Below are positions 22,567 to 33,808 of a DNA stretch of 64,000 nucleotides, piece after piece. The stretch comes from Triangularia verruculosa (lineage: Eukaryota; Ascomycota; Sordariomycetes; Sordariales; Podosporaceae), in assembly GCA_033296885.1 (NCBI GenBank), contig MU863875.1:1-64000 (forward strand), written 5' to 3'. Under the pieces are notes generated by a model that ran no database searches, was not told the DNA's origin, and saw only the letters and a program-made list of their open reading frames with translations. The translations under genes were made by a program, and so were the position numbers. Position 1 is the first letter of the stretch. Each line of letters begins with the position of its first letter.

Positions 22567-24129
22567 ATGTCGCAAGATAACGAGGACAAATACTTTGAGG
22601 GGTTTGATCCGCAGAAGTAAGTCGCTTTTTCTTTGCCTTTTCCCTTTCAACTGACGGCTCTCGCATGTCGCGATATCACTCTTGCCCCAGCTCCCCATCT
22701 GATATATTAGTTCAGTTGGCGTTGCTGGTGTTTCTTTGCCCACATTTAGAGGTACTATCAATTGGCGACGAGAAGAATAAATCTAATCAGCTGTGATCTC
22801 ATAGCTTTCTGGAATCAGATGCCGCCATGGAGGATTTCTTCGACTTTGAAGCGTTCCAGCAAGGCGCCGAAGACTCCTCGGTCACTGCTCAGGCTGCTAG
22901 ATCTCCTCACATGGAAGCTCCCTCTCATGGCCGCTCCATGGCTCCCCAGCGCAGCCTTTAATACCAACATTGCGCATCGCTCCACCAACCGTCTTCTGTC
23001 TTTCCATTCCTCCCTTCAGCGTCTCTCTTATCTCAGCGGGGTGAATACTTTGCTCGACACTCACCCAATTGCCCACACGCAAGGGAACGAAGTTTCATCG
23101 CCTGCCGACCAAATTCCATCGTCTGGCTACCAAATGCTATCGGCCGGCCCTGCTTCCTACCACATCGATGCTCAGGTGGCGCTTGGACCGCAGCTTCCAG
23201 CACGGAGTCAAGTCAAGAGCCAGCAGACCAACAGCCTTTCATCCGCTGGCCACCAGCTTCCAGTTCGGAACGAAGTGAACCTCGAGCATACCAACAACAT
23301 TTCGTCCTTTTCGCAACAGGCTCTGCGCTCTCTTCAGGTTCCTGACCAGACGCAAACGGATTGGCAAACTCGCGGCTCTCAACAAGTTCTTTACCAACAC
23401 GCGAACGACGGCAGTTCAGGTTCTGGACAGCATCTCCTGGCGCTTCCATCACGCAACGATCCTAACATTGACCCGCTGTTACTTTTGGGGCTTGAGAATG
23501 CAGACTATATTAGTACTTCTCAGACCCAGATCAATCATCAAGACCAGCAGCTTGTAATTCAACAGCCGGTTCAGCAGCCTGTCCTTCAAGAGCCCGTCGT
23601 CCAGCAGCAGTTCGTTCAGCACCCTGTCATTCAGCACCCTCTCATACAGCACCCTGTCATTCTGCACCCTGTCATTCAGCAGCCTGTACTCCAGCAGCCT
23701 GTCGTCCAGCATCCAATCGATCAGCAACCGGTTACTGCCTCTGCACCAGCAGCCGGGGTGCCGGGAGAGCCCTAGAAGAACTCTCCCGCCGGTCAAACCA
23801 AACGGCCTAGGTCAGGGCGAAAGCCGAGGTTGACGAAAGAAGAACTGGCGAAGCCGCCGCCGCCAGCGAGGATGGTCGACGTCCGTGGTCTCAGTGAGGC
23901 TGAGGCGAAGATTAAAAAAAGCCAGGCCTATAAAGCCCGGAAGCGCTATACAGACCATTACAACAACCTGCGGAGGGAGGAAAAGAGATTGAGGGAACAT
24001 GTATCTGAATTATTGGATGCTGTTTTGGAGCCGTCGTCTGAGCATGCCGAGTAGTCGTCGCCGCCGGCCAACCCTGGACAGCGCAAGCGCTGTGGCTACG
24101 ATAGTTCGGCGCCCGCATATCAATTTTAA
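22567..24129 (+). CDS. Gene F: group-2 array protein with two in-frame TAGs and a +1 shift
   Basis: Exon 1 is 22567-22616 (MSQDNEDKYF). The intron is 22617-22804 (GTAAGT...CATAG). Exon 2 is 22805 onward. The initial frame (MEDFFDFEAFQQGAEDSS, acidic) ends in CTT-TAA-T at about 22957, and the coding frame resumes +1. TAG 23773-23775 (CCC-TAG-AAG) and TAG 24052-24054 (GAG-TAG-TCG) follow, then TAA at 24127-24129. Counting one shifted base, this gives 457 codons exactly. The order is: acidic N-terminus; Q/S-rich; a 5-residue Q-[PH]-V-[IVL]-Q repeat (23560-23735); TAG; basic KRPRSGRKPR; the group-2 motif (RKRYTDHYNNLRREEKRL, about 23940-23992); and a short tail after the second TAG with a further basic KRCG. 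Function is unknown. Confidence 0.6.
23560..23735 (+). repeat. 15-base coding repeat in gene F
   Basis: About eleven copies of a unit like CAGCACCCTGTCATT encode QHPVI/QQPVL pentapeptides in frame. It is a minisatellite-like, hydrophobic/Q alternating stretch. Confidence 0.8.
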
Positions 24130-26181
24130 CCAACGACTGGCTCAGCCTGAGCCGTAGGATTCAACAGAGTACCTAAGGGAGGATTCGGTGAAGGGGGGAC
24201 GGCCATTTTGGAGGTGTAAGGGCCCGGGAAAGGCCCTGATTCTTAGGAAGACTAGAGACTCTGGCCCAGAGTTCATTGTCATTATAGCAATATACTTAAC
24301 TTAAACCAATCTCATCTTCACATCGTAAACACATTGTCTGCGCCTTGCCTACCATTTCCCCTGTCTTGCGCTCTGAGGTGTGAATACCCTCTGACAATGC
24401 GCCAGAGACAGCAATTAGAACCTGTGCAGTTGGAGCCTTCGTCGTAACCTTGGTCGTCACAAAAGATCCCAATGAACCAGAGACTCTCAAAAAGGAAGCT
24501 GGGGACAGCATTAAGGGGGATGAGTGGCTGGAACGCATCTAGGATTAAGATGGGGTGTAACAGACTGGGTTGTGAATATACAATGGGAGCCACGCTCCCT
24601 TATTGCTCCAACACTACCTTACCTAGTGATCGTAGTGTCCGCAAGGTTCTAGGATGGTCTTAATGGCATCCCCGCCATTGAGCGGTGGGACGCATCTTAT
24701 TAGCAGGAAGCTAAGGTATTTAGATACAAGAGCCTAGACAGGAGTCAGGGTCTTAAAACGGCGGGAGGTTGTGCGGGAAGAGGAGAGACCCTGGGAGGAT
24801 ATTATTTACCTTACGGGTAGGTAAGTAAGATCACCTCGCTAGTAAATGGGGGAGGTCGTGGGATAGACAAGATCAATCTTGTACAATTAATCACGGGCTT
24901 TACAGGATACAGTAATAAAGAGCCCTTGTTTCTAGATCATCTTCTGGCTGTCCCAGAAACGCTGCCGGGAAGATGGAAGATGGGGTTGACTGCCTGAAAA
25001 GAGTATACCTCCCAGAATAAGACTTTCTATATACCGTAGCTCATACTCTTATGTTTCTGGCCTGGCCAACTCATTGTTCTATATCGTAGCCCCAACTAGA
25101 CCATCTTCGCGTTAATAGCCACCAAAGTTGAACGGCACCACTTAACGACACCCACATTCAAGAAGATTGGCTAGAAAATGGCTAAAACAACATCAGTCAA
25201 CCTGACCTATCATACCACGTCTGATTTTATCCATCGCTCTCTTCGTTTTTATTGGATTATAACGGATAGGTACTCTACACTTGTTACTGGGCCCAACATA
25301 CCTAAGGTACCTAGGTGTTTCAAGATGGATTTTAATGTACCACAACATCCAAACGTCAATGAGGATACGCGGTGTCAACCGAATTACAACTTATCTTTCT
25401 GCGACATTTGAAAACCCTGTCCTGGATTTGAACCTCAACAACGAAAGTTCCAGGTTTCCAGTTTGTCCGTTATTTCTCAGCCTCCTCTGCGCGTGCGCGA
25501 GCGCAAACCACAGGCTCCCGTCCCTTCCTGTGGATTCAAGACCGCTGCCGTAAAGCTTGCGAGAGGCATGCCCTCAACTAAGACCCTTCCCAGACCGAAA
25601 TGACCCGGACCGGAAGTTCGAATTCAAGGATGACGAAGACGAAATCATCGACATTCTCCAGATCGCAGTCTCTTTCCTCGACTTTATCATTGGACGCGCG
25701 ACGAGAGACAACAAAGCCCGACACTACGGGAGAGAGCGACACTGAGTGGCGTGAATGCCTCGACACCTGTGGCATTGCATCTGACACCTAAGCTAGGTAC
25801 TATTATGGATGCCAATTTCACGTTCCTTCGCCTTTCCCGCTCGTGCCTGGACTGGCATGACTTTGATGGAGGGGTGTCGTGCGGTGGGGTTGTCGATACG
25901 TCTGTTGTCGAAGGCTGCTGTGACCCACTTTACTGATGCCCTTTTCTCCCACTGCTCGATTGTCTCTGCTCCCAATTTTCTTCTCACAAGTAAAATCGGA
26001 AGCCTCATCGCGATTGTTATGTCCCCAACCTCGAACTACAGTCATCTCGAGTTGCAATCATCCTACAGAATTGCCTGAGCTTCTGCGAACCCTTAATCGA
26101 CACCATCATCTCCTCGAAGGTTACATTCGTCCTTCACTACTTTTCCACTCAAGTCGCGAGATTATCATCTTCCGAAACCTC
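24130..26181. other. Spacer between genes F and G
   Basis: About 2 kb without a convincing gene. A short acidic frame at 25557-25745 (KFEFKDDEDEIIDILQ) has no conserved context and is not called. The last 300 bases are pyrimidine-rich leader sequence of gene G. Confidence 0.4.
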
Positions 26182-27357
26182 ATGTCTCAGATGGGCAACA
26201 TGGGCGGTCGTCAACCTGAGCTTAACGCGTAAGTTCTCATTCTTGGCTTCACTTTTCCCGCGACTTTTGCCTTTTCTTTCCTTCGCTTTCCATGATAGAT
26301 TAACGTTTTTCAATTTTATAGGAACATGCCCTCCTTCCCCACCGATATTGGCTTGTTTGGGGAGCAGGATGGCGACTTTTATGTTCAGCAAGATTCGCCT
26401 TAGGCGGGAGATGTATTTTCCATGCCAGCCTCGAACCATATCGCTATCACAGACGTCAGCAACAGTGTTCCATTTTCTCAGAGTAACAATGTTTCTGTCA
26501 GTTTCGACAACAATCTCCCAGCGCCTCAGAACCGAAACTATTACTGGCCTCACAATCTCTTGTCAACTGTCCAAGATGCTCCGGCCAGCGAGTTGCACCA
26601 CAGCGCTCCGGAGAACCACAATATTGGCTCCAATGATATCAAGGGGCTCCCTGCAATTCAGAACCCCAGTGATTACGGGCTTGTGAGCGCCTGGTCAATC
26701 GTTCAGCAAGCCGCGAACCCTAATTCACCGGGCTTCTTGCGAGCCAACCAGCATGCGACTCACCATGGCATCATGAATCCTTCCATATCAGCTGTTCAGC
26801 CAGGCATCATGAATCCCAGCGTGCCTGTGGCTCACACAAACATAATGAGTCTCGCCATGTCCGCTCCCCAAGCTCCCATCGCGCACAGCAACAATAACTC
26901 ATTCATGCCGAAACAACCATCGCATTCCACGGCAATTCCACCCCTTCCTATGGTCTCTGAAGAGTCGGTTTCTCCGCCTTCGCCTCTGCGCGCCCTCCTG
27001 GGCGTTGACGCAGCGACTGTTCAATCCCACGATCAGCTTCAAATCGAGCTTGATAAACTCCTCAAAGACCTCACCGCCCCAACTGCTGACGTGCCGCAAC
27101 AGGCCTAGAAGGCCTCCGCCGACCGTGGTGCCGTGCCCAAGAGGAAGGGGGGCGCTCCCAAGGGCTCCAAGAAGATGCGGGTGACGAAACAAGAGGAGGA
27201 GACTCCGCCGCCCTTGTGGTGGGAGCTAGACTACAGCGGTATGACAGAGATGGAAGCGGAGATGCAGAAGAAGATGGCTCAGAGGAAGAGAAAGCGGTGG
27301 TCTGACAGGAAGAACACCATCCGCAAGAAGGAACTCAGGGCCAAGCAGGCTGCCTAA
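26182..27357 (+). CDS. Gene G: group-2 array protein with two in-frame TAGs
   Basis: Exon 1 is 26182-26228 (MSQMGNMGGR, like gene F's MSQ start). The intron is 26229-26321 (GTAAGT...TATAG) and contains GCGACTTTTGCC. Exon 2 is 26322-27357 and ends in TAA. The frame of 360 codons is broken at TAG 26401-26403 (codon 43, CCT-TAG-GCG) and TAG 27106-27108 (codon 278, GCC-TAG-AAG). The order is: acidic DIGLFGEQDGDFYV; N/S/Q-rich middle with repeated HxGIMNPS units; a leucine-rich LDKLLKDLTAPTAD segment shared with H, I and J; second TAG; bipartite basic PKRKGG...GSKKMR; P-P-P-L-W; and the group-2 motif (RKRWSDRKNTIRKKELR). All key elements are intact, so the stops are not accompanied by other damage. 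Function is unknown. Confidence 0.78.
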
Positions 27358-28057
27358 GCACCAGCTGTTACGGGTGTTGCGGAGGAACGATGGTTATATT
27401 CAACATGAGCTTCTGTCACCTCTTTGTAGCTATCTAGTGGCTCTGAATGGTTTGCCATCGAGATATTTACTACTAGTTGCTTGGTGACATTGGTGGTTGA
27501 TCATGTCGAGGGGGTGATTATCCATGATTTTAGTATCGGGCTACCGTTTTAATAATTCTATTATGTTATTATATATAATACTTCGTATATGGTACCATGG
27601 ATTCACAGTCAAGCCATGCCTCATAGGTAGGTAACCGTGAACCTCACCATGGGTCCCATTCAGCCAACCGGCTGGCACAAAAGCTTTGATTTCCATACTA
27701 GGAGAATCGGCGAGATGCTAATGGCATTCTTCAATGGGTGCAAAGTGGGGTGTAGGTAGTCCGATATGCTAACATGTGCACCCCCCGCCGCTGCTCCTCA
27801 TCTATCACCTGCTGCCCCAGTACCCACTTATTAGGAAGGTAAACATTTCCCCCAGCTGAATTTCGCCCTGAAGTCACGGCCACTCTCGTCCGTAACCACA
27901 ACGCGACTTTTCCTTAAGCTTTCTCATTTATCAAGTCCTTCATCTCGCATCAAGTCTATCATCTCGTGTCGCCCCCATTCATCGCTGTAGATCACCTTTC
28001 CGCTCTTTAAGTCGCGACACGATTTTCACCTCGATCACGGACTTCAAGCAATCCATT
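27358..28057 (+). promoter_or_regulatory. Upstream region of gene H
   Basis: About 27855-27960 (GAATTTCGCCCT...CACTCTCGTCCGTAACCACAACGCGACTTTTCCTT, quoted in parts) is repeated upstream of gene I at about 29537-29590. The core ACAACRCGACTTTTCCTT is nearly identical. No separate gene is seen. Confidence 0.6.
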
Positions 28058-28957
28058 ATGGATCTGAGCCCTCATTCCCACCTCACGACACCGATCCCGG
28101 CTACCTCTGGTAAGTTCTTCTCTCTCCACGCACGCGCGCGCCCTTCTGCCGAAGGCCTCGTGGCGCCGGGAGCAAGATCGAAGAAGCGCTTGCTAACCCA
28201 CTGAATTTCTCCAGCTGGCAGCGCTACCATCATGAATAATCCTTCTCAGTATTCTTCAGAAGACGAAGAGCTAAGGGAGCTCAAGGCAACAGTTAGCCAG
28301 CTGCTGGGAGAATTGACCGAGCCAGTCATTGAGCATTCCGCGCCTGTCCTTCCCCACGAGCAGCCCGAAAACGTCGCCGCACCGGTCACTGGTCAATCGG
28401 AAGAGGGCTAGAACAACTCTCCCGACAATCTGGTCCGCAAAAGGAAGGGGAATGGCGGAGCCCCAAAGGGTTCGAAGAAGCAGCGAGTCTCCAACTGGGA
28501 AGCTAAAAACCCACCGCCCATAGCCAGCCAATTCAAGACCGACGGGAAGACCGAAGAGCAGATCAAAGCTGAGAAGAAAGCCGCCATCAAAGCCCGCAAG
28601 AGGTTTACAGATCACCTCAACATTAATCGGAAGATAGAGGTAAAGCCCCGGCAGATGGAGGCGAAGAATAAGGCGAATGCTGGTGCTGTCGAGAATGCCG
28701 GTGAGGTTCAGCTTCCTCAGGAGGCCAGAGCTGTCAACGACGCCCAGAAGCATAGCGAAGTCCAGATCCCGAAGGAGGTCACGCTCAACAACGAGGGCAA
28801 GATGTCCGGAGAAGTCCAGCTTCCCAACGATGCCGAGAATCCCGGCGAGAATGAGATGCCTGACTATGCTGAGCAATGGCGAGCGGATGGCAACATGGAG
28901 TTCGACTTCGACGCTTACTTGGAGGAGGAATTAAGATCATTCGCCGCATCGATGTAA
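28058..28957 (+). CDS. Gene H: group-2 array protein with one in-frame TAG
   Basis: Exon 1 is 28058-28109 (MDLSPHSHLT...PATS). The intron is 28110-28214 (GTAAGT, GCTAACC branch, CCAG). Exon 2 is 28215-28957 and ends in TAA. There are 264 codons with one TAG at 28409-28411 (codon 83, GGC-TAG-AAC). Before it is an acidic leucine-rich segment (ELKATVSQLLGELTEP). After it come RKRKGNGGAPKGSKKQR (bipartite basic), NPPPIAS and the group-2 motif (RKRFTDHLNINRKIE), then a QLP/N-rich stretch and an acidic tail (FDFDAYLEEEL). Exon 1 has the same length and splice phase as gene I, its tandem duplicate. It is one of the cleanest group-2 members: no frame shift and a single stop. Confidence 0.8.
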
Positions 28958-29276
28958 CCTTCTTCTCATGAACGCTGAGACTGAGGATGGGAGGAAGAGT
29001 CAGGCGGTGAAGGGACGGGTGGGTAGGATATTTACAGGTACTTTGGCTGAGAAGGAGAGGTTGGGGATTACAATCAAGATCATTGGAAAGGGGAGGCAGT
29101 GTGAGACATTGTACGTTTGGAGGGATAAAGGGCGTAGGGTGGGGATGGCGTTGATTCGACGGTGAGGAGAGAAGGGCGAGGGGATAAATCTTCATTTAGA
29201 AGTGGTTGCTTTTAAGCTTGTGATTTGTAATATTATATAACTACCTGTTAAATCAATCTTCTTAACTGTAGTTTTC
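28958..29276. other. 3' flank of gene H, duplicated after gene I
   Basis: About 29095-29185 (TGAGACATTGTACGTTTGGAG, then GGCGTTGATTCGAC) resembles about 31000-31090 after gene I. The H/I duplication therefore included the 3' flank. Confidence 0.45.
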
Positions 29277-29510
29277 AAGGGCGCGATCTTTTCGTTTAGA
29301 AAGAAGCCCTCTGAACGCTTTTTCTGAACTTTAATTCAGAGCTAGGCCGAGCCGAATTCTAAACGGATTTCTAAATAAATCTAAGGTTAAAAAGGCTCTG
29401 AATTGATTTATATTGAAGGGTATCTTTTCTAGGGATATAGTTGGCCAGAGGTTAAAATGCACGAGCCTTTTTTTTTAGAAAAGCTTTGTAGGATAAAAGA
29501 TCGCGCCCTT
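29277..29510. mobile_element. MITE-like element with 16-base terminal inverted repeats
   Basis: Perfect 16-base inverted termini AAGGGCGCGATCTTTT (29277-29292) and AAAAGATCGCGCCCTT (29495-29510) bound a 234-base AT-rich insert with internal inverted stretches (TCTGAACTTTAATTCAGA) and no reading frame. Size and structure fit a miniature inverted-repeat transposable element. It lies 165 bases before the gene I start, immediately upstream of the promoter block shared with H, so it inserted after or at the boundary of that duplication. A clear target-site duplication was not seen. Confidence 0.75.
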
Positions 29511-29675
29511 AGAAAGGTAAAATTATTGCGGTCGAATTTCGTCCTTCAATCCACCCACTCTCGTCTGTGGCCACAACACGACTTTTCCTTGCGCTTCTTA
29601 CAAATCCTCATCTCCATCATCCCGCGCCAGCTTCACATCGTTGTCGATAAAGTCGCTACACAGTATCAACTTGTC

Positions 29676-30835
29676 ATGAACTGCAACCATCTTTCTCATC
29701 CTGCCGCGACGGCTCCAGCCACCTCTCGTAGGTCCTTCTCTTCTGCGCGCTCGCGCGCTCCCCCCAGCTTGCTGTGGGTGGTTTACCAAGCGCTTGCTAA
29801 CCCGCCGACCAGATACCAGCTCAGCCTTGCAAGGCGCTACCATGGCCGAAGGCAACGGCGAGGAAGATCTCTATAAACAGGTGGATGATCTTCTCAAAGA
29901 CCTGACTGCCCCGCTTGCTGAGTCCGATGCTTTCCCCGCGCCCGTCATTCATCAACCTGGGCAGGCCACTGCGTTGGCCAACGGGCAGCCAGAACAGATT
30001 ATCAAGGCGGGTCAGTCACCAGGGACCACCATACCAGTCGCTGGACAGTCGAAAGAGGTTTAGAATAACTCTTCCGACACTCCCATGTAAGGGGAAGGCT
30101 GGTGCAAAGAAGGGCTCCAAGAAACCTCGTATCAGCAAATGGGAGGCCGACCATCCGCCTCCCGTGGCAAGCAAGATCAACACCAATGGCTTGACCGAGG
30201 AACAGATCGCAGTAAAAAGGTTGGAGGCCTACAAAGGTCGCCACCGTATCACCGACTATCAGAGAACAAACCGGAGAAGGGAGGCCAAGCTGCGTCAGAG
30301 ACAGGAACAAGCAAAGGCAGCCGGTGGCGCTGAGGTCTCGGAGAATCTGATTCCCAACCAGAACCAAATCGCAGAAAAGAACAGCATTCCCGATTACAAC
30401 CAGATTGCAGCAGACCGGAATCGCATTCTCATGCAAAGTCAAATTGCAGACCAGAGTCGCATTCTCATGCAAAAACAGAGTCCAGACCAGAGTCGCATTG
30501 CCATCCAAAACCAGAGTCCAGACCAGAGTCGCATTCTCATCCAGAGCCAGATCGTGGACCAGAGCCGGATTCTCAACCAAGACCAGATGGTAGGCCAAAG
30601 CTACAGTCCCAACCAGAGCCAGATTGCAAGTCAGACTCGCATTATTATCCAGGATCAGATCGTAGACCCGACCGTCATCTATGGATTTGCCAACGAGGCC
30701 CCGATGCCCACCGAGATGCAGATGCCCAGCCAGATGCAGATGCCCAACGAAAACCAGATGTCAGTCTACGACATGTGGCAGGACGGAGTCAACCAACTTA
30801 ACTTCAGCCTCAACGACTTCTTGGAGGACCACTAA
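29676..30835 (+). CDS. Gene I: group-2 array protein, tandem duplicate of H
   Basis: Exon 1 is 29676-29727 (MNCNHLSHPA...PATS, 52 bases as in H). The intron is 29728-29824 (GTAGGT, GCTAACC branch; an alternative acceptor at 29812 keeps the same frame). Exon 2 runs to TAA at 30835. TAG 30061-30063 (codon 97, GTT-TAG-AAT) sits at the same place as in H, followed by NNSSD as against NNSPD. At about 30078-30088 the frame moves +1 (zero frame ATG-TAA-G). The shifted frame continues with KGKAGAKKGSKKPR, DHPPPVAS and the group-2 motif (HRITDYQRTNRRREAKLR). Then comes a 36-base repeat block and an acidic tail (NFSLNDFLEDH). Corrected length is 353 codons. The motif is less basic than in its paralogues (GRHRITD for ARKRFTD). 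Confidence 0.65.
30405..30675 (+). repeat. 36-base minisatellite in gene I
   Basis: Seven to eight in-frame copies encode a 12-residue unit, DQSRILMQSQIA-like, with drift toward the 3' end (NQSQIASQTRII). It is absent from gene H, so it expanded after the duplication. Confidence 0.85.
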
Positions 30836-31290
30836 GGGGATGCGGGGCGGCGACATTTCCTCCTTTGAGAATCATGTGGATAGCAACGGGAACAAAGTGA
30901 GGTGGCAAACGGACGAGTGTATGGGCCCATTTTGTGGTGCCAGCGAAGGGGAAGAATCCGAGGATGGCAATTAAAGAGCTTGGGAAACGATTGGGGAGAT
31001 TGTGTTGGATTTTGTACGTTGGAGAAGAAGAGACCAGGGACGAGTTGGCGCTAATCGGTGGCGAAGAGGGCAAGGGTGGGGGGAGAGGATCCTTTATTTG
31101 GCGGTGGTTGCCGTTGAGCTGGGAGAATTGTACTGTTATGTATTACATTAATCTTACAGATTGTGGTCATGAATATGGGGGTTATTCAGTTGAGGTTTGT
31201 TTCTGAAATATGTCTTGATCGATCTGGCGAGCTTCTGGTATATGTGACGATACCGCACTCTCTGACGGCTATTACAGACAAAGAGTTTGA

Positions 31291-33808
31291 AGATTTCTTT
31301 CGTGCCCCTATAATACCAAACAAGTAGCAGTACTCTCCTACTTTTGCAACAACAGAGAACGGCCCGAAGAGTCCAGCCTCAACATTCTCCGCGCCTTCAT
31401 TTTCCAGTATCTATGGACTGACAGGTCAATTTTTTCTCATCTCACAAACCGGTGTGAGTCCTTGGCAACCTGGGATCCTTTCAACCCCGACGCCTTCAAG
31501 TTGACTTTCAACGTCATGTGGGCTGTGTTCTCCTTGATCCTCGACACAACCACGAAGTCCCACATTTACTGCGTCATCGACGCCGTGGATGAGTGTGCAC
31601 AGGACGACACGACCGGCAAGTTTCTCAACCTGTTAATGACGTACTCAAAGAAGGGATACGGAGACGCACTCAAACTCCTCATAAGCGGCCGTCCAGACTG
31701 GCAACAAGAAAGTGGCATCTTGAGCCAATTCACCTCGAAGAAGCCGCCTCTTGAAGTCCGGCTGGAACCTGAACTCACATCTCGCGACATCGCCCAAATC
31801 GTGGACGTTGGGTTCGCCGAGTTTGAGGAGAAGCTCTCGATTGAGAAGGATGAAGTGGCCCAGCTCAAGCAGAAGCTCGTCACCAAGGCCAACGGCATGG
31901 TGTTGTGGGCTGCGCTTGCGCTCCGGGAGATCAAAAAGAAGCTCGGCATCACGCTTGGATGGCTGCGGCAGGTGGTGGAGAGTCTCCCATCGGGGGTCTC
32001 GGAGATGTACGATCGTATTCTTTGGAGCCTTCAGCAAAAGTATGAGGGGTATGGAAGAGATGAGGACGAGAAGGAACCTCTCCTGGTGGATCCTCTGGGT
32101 AATAACGGGTCTGAGTCGGATATGCTTCTTATTTGGAAGGCGATGCTGTGGGTTGCGAGAGCGGGCCGTGCCTTGACGTTGAAAGAGCTCGATATTGCGT
32201 TATCGGTACATCTTGACGATACGTGCTTTGCGGATTCGAAGCCAAGAAGGATTGCTAACATCGAGGACTTTGTGAGGCGGATATCGTTCTTTGAGATTGT
32301 GCCGCCGCCTGAACGGCTTGATGGCGGGGAGGAAAAGGGAGGGAATGCAGCAAGCTCGGGCCGGCCACACTTCGCTTCTCATACCATGACGCCATCTCCA
32401 ACTATCAGGCTGATTCACCAATCTGCCAAGGATTATATTCTCAAGACGACAGTGTCAACAGAAGGGAGAAAGGGTGACCTACAGCCAAAGGATGTGCCAA
32501 CGCTGGATGATGGAGACATTACAGCCGTTCTCGTCACCGTTCTCAAGTATTCTGACTTTGAAAATGGTGCAGTGCGAGACATTCCAGGAAGTGACGAGCG
32601 ATTCATCGATGCCTTTAAGGGCTACATTGAACGGTTCGGACTTCTCGAGTATGCCGCCTACTATTGGCCCTATCACATGTCCCGCATGGCGATGCCTAGT
32701 GACGAGCTCATCCGCCTGGTGGACAGCTTTGTTACCTACGCGCAAAACCATGTGAGGTTCTGGTGCCAGGTCCGCGATTTCATTCGCTTCAGACACCCGG
32801 ATTTCGTGGACAATTATTCTAGGCTACATATCGCAGCAGAAAATGGGATAAATTTTCTGGTGCGGCTTTTCATTGCCCGAGGCGACAACCCGGATGAGAG
32901 AGACCAGCATGGGCGTACTCCATACATGATGGCTGTCTTTTGCGAATACCATGACACTGCCAAGATCTTGGAAGATGCTGGAGCGGACACGAGTTTGACC
33001 TTTGGTGTTGATTTCTTCAACCTAAAATGCCCACCACTTCACTGCGCCAGCTCGCAAGGAGATCTTCAAACCATGGCAGAGTTACTACAGGAAGGTCGTT
33101 TGGTTGACGAAGTCGAAACATACGGGAGGACAAGCCTTTTCTATGCTGGCCAGGCAGGTAACTGGGAGACCATAGAGATTCTCCTCGGGCCCGGCGCCGA
33201 TCCACTGTCGAAGGATAAGCATGGCCGACATCCCCTTGACGTCACCTTGGGCGCGCGGTGCAGAGAGATCTTGTTGGAGAAGATGAAGGGGAAGTTACAA
33301 TCACCAGACAAGAATATGGAGGATCCTGCTGGTGCGGGTCGTTTGGGGGTTTCTCCCTGCACTCACAACCAACACCTCCAATTCGATCTGGTACACGGGA
33401 CATGTGACCGCTGTGGGTGAATACTGTTTACTGGTACTTTTTATTATCGTGAGTCACCTTCGTTTGCTTCCTGACAACCTAGGTAGCTAACTGACACCAC
33501 TAGACTGCTGCGACTGTTCCCCGGATTCAGATTCATACGAGATATGTAACCAATGTTGGGAGGATGGTAGACGATGCCCTGGCATGGGTCACAGCATGCT
33601 AACTCGTATCAATATCGACGGCCTTGTATCTTGGTTAGAGTACTCGCCGGCTCTGGTAAACGCCAAGGTCAAAGACCCGCGGCTCGCTGTAAATTCGTCC
33701 GGGTGGAAATTGGGACGCCGCGGGAGGGCCTTGTGGCGGAGAACTCGTCTTAGTATGAGTCGGCTATTCATGAGGCGTGGTTTGAAGAATCAGAGTGATG
33801 GCATATAA
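31291..33808 (+). pseudogene. 5'-truncated NACHT-ankyrin (STAND/NLR-like) gene
   Basis: An open frame follows TGA at 31288 and lacks any ATG before 31515. It starts in the middle of a NACHT domain (VAVLSYFCNNRERPEESSL). Walker B is present (IYCVIDAVDECAQ), as is the sensor-like LKLLISGRPDW, but the Walker A loop (GxxxxGKS) is missing. A winged-helix-like region and about four ankyrin repeats follow (LHIAAENGINFLVRLFIARG; GRTSLFYAGQAGNWETIEIL). An intron at 33413-33503 (GTGGGT...CTAG) joins in phase to a Cys-rich tail (CCDCSPDSDSYEICNQCW, ZZ-finger-like) ending in TAA at 33808. Such proteins act in fungal self/non-self recognition. Without P-loop and start this copy is probably non-functional, unless an unrecognised upstream exon supplies them. 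Confidence 0.7.

Noticed and set aside
30088..30300. An intron starting at ATGTAAGG in gene I
   Set aside because: Splicing there would remove the conserved KGSKKPR and NPPP-like region shared by all group-2 genes. A one-base shift fits better.
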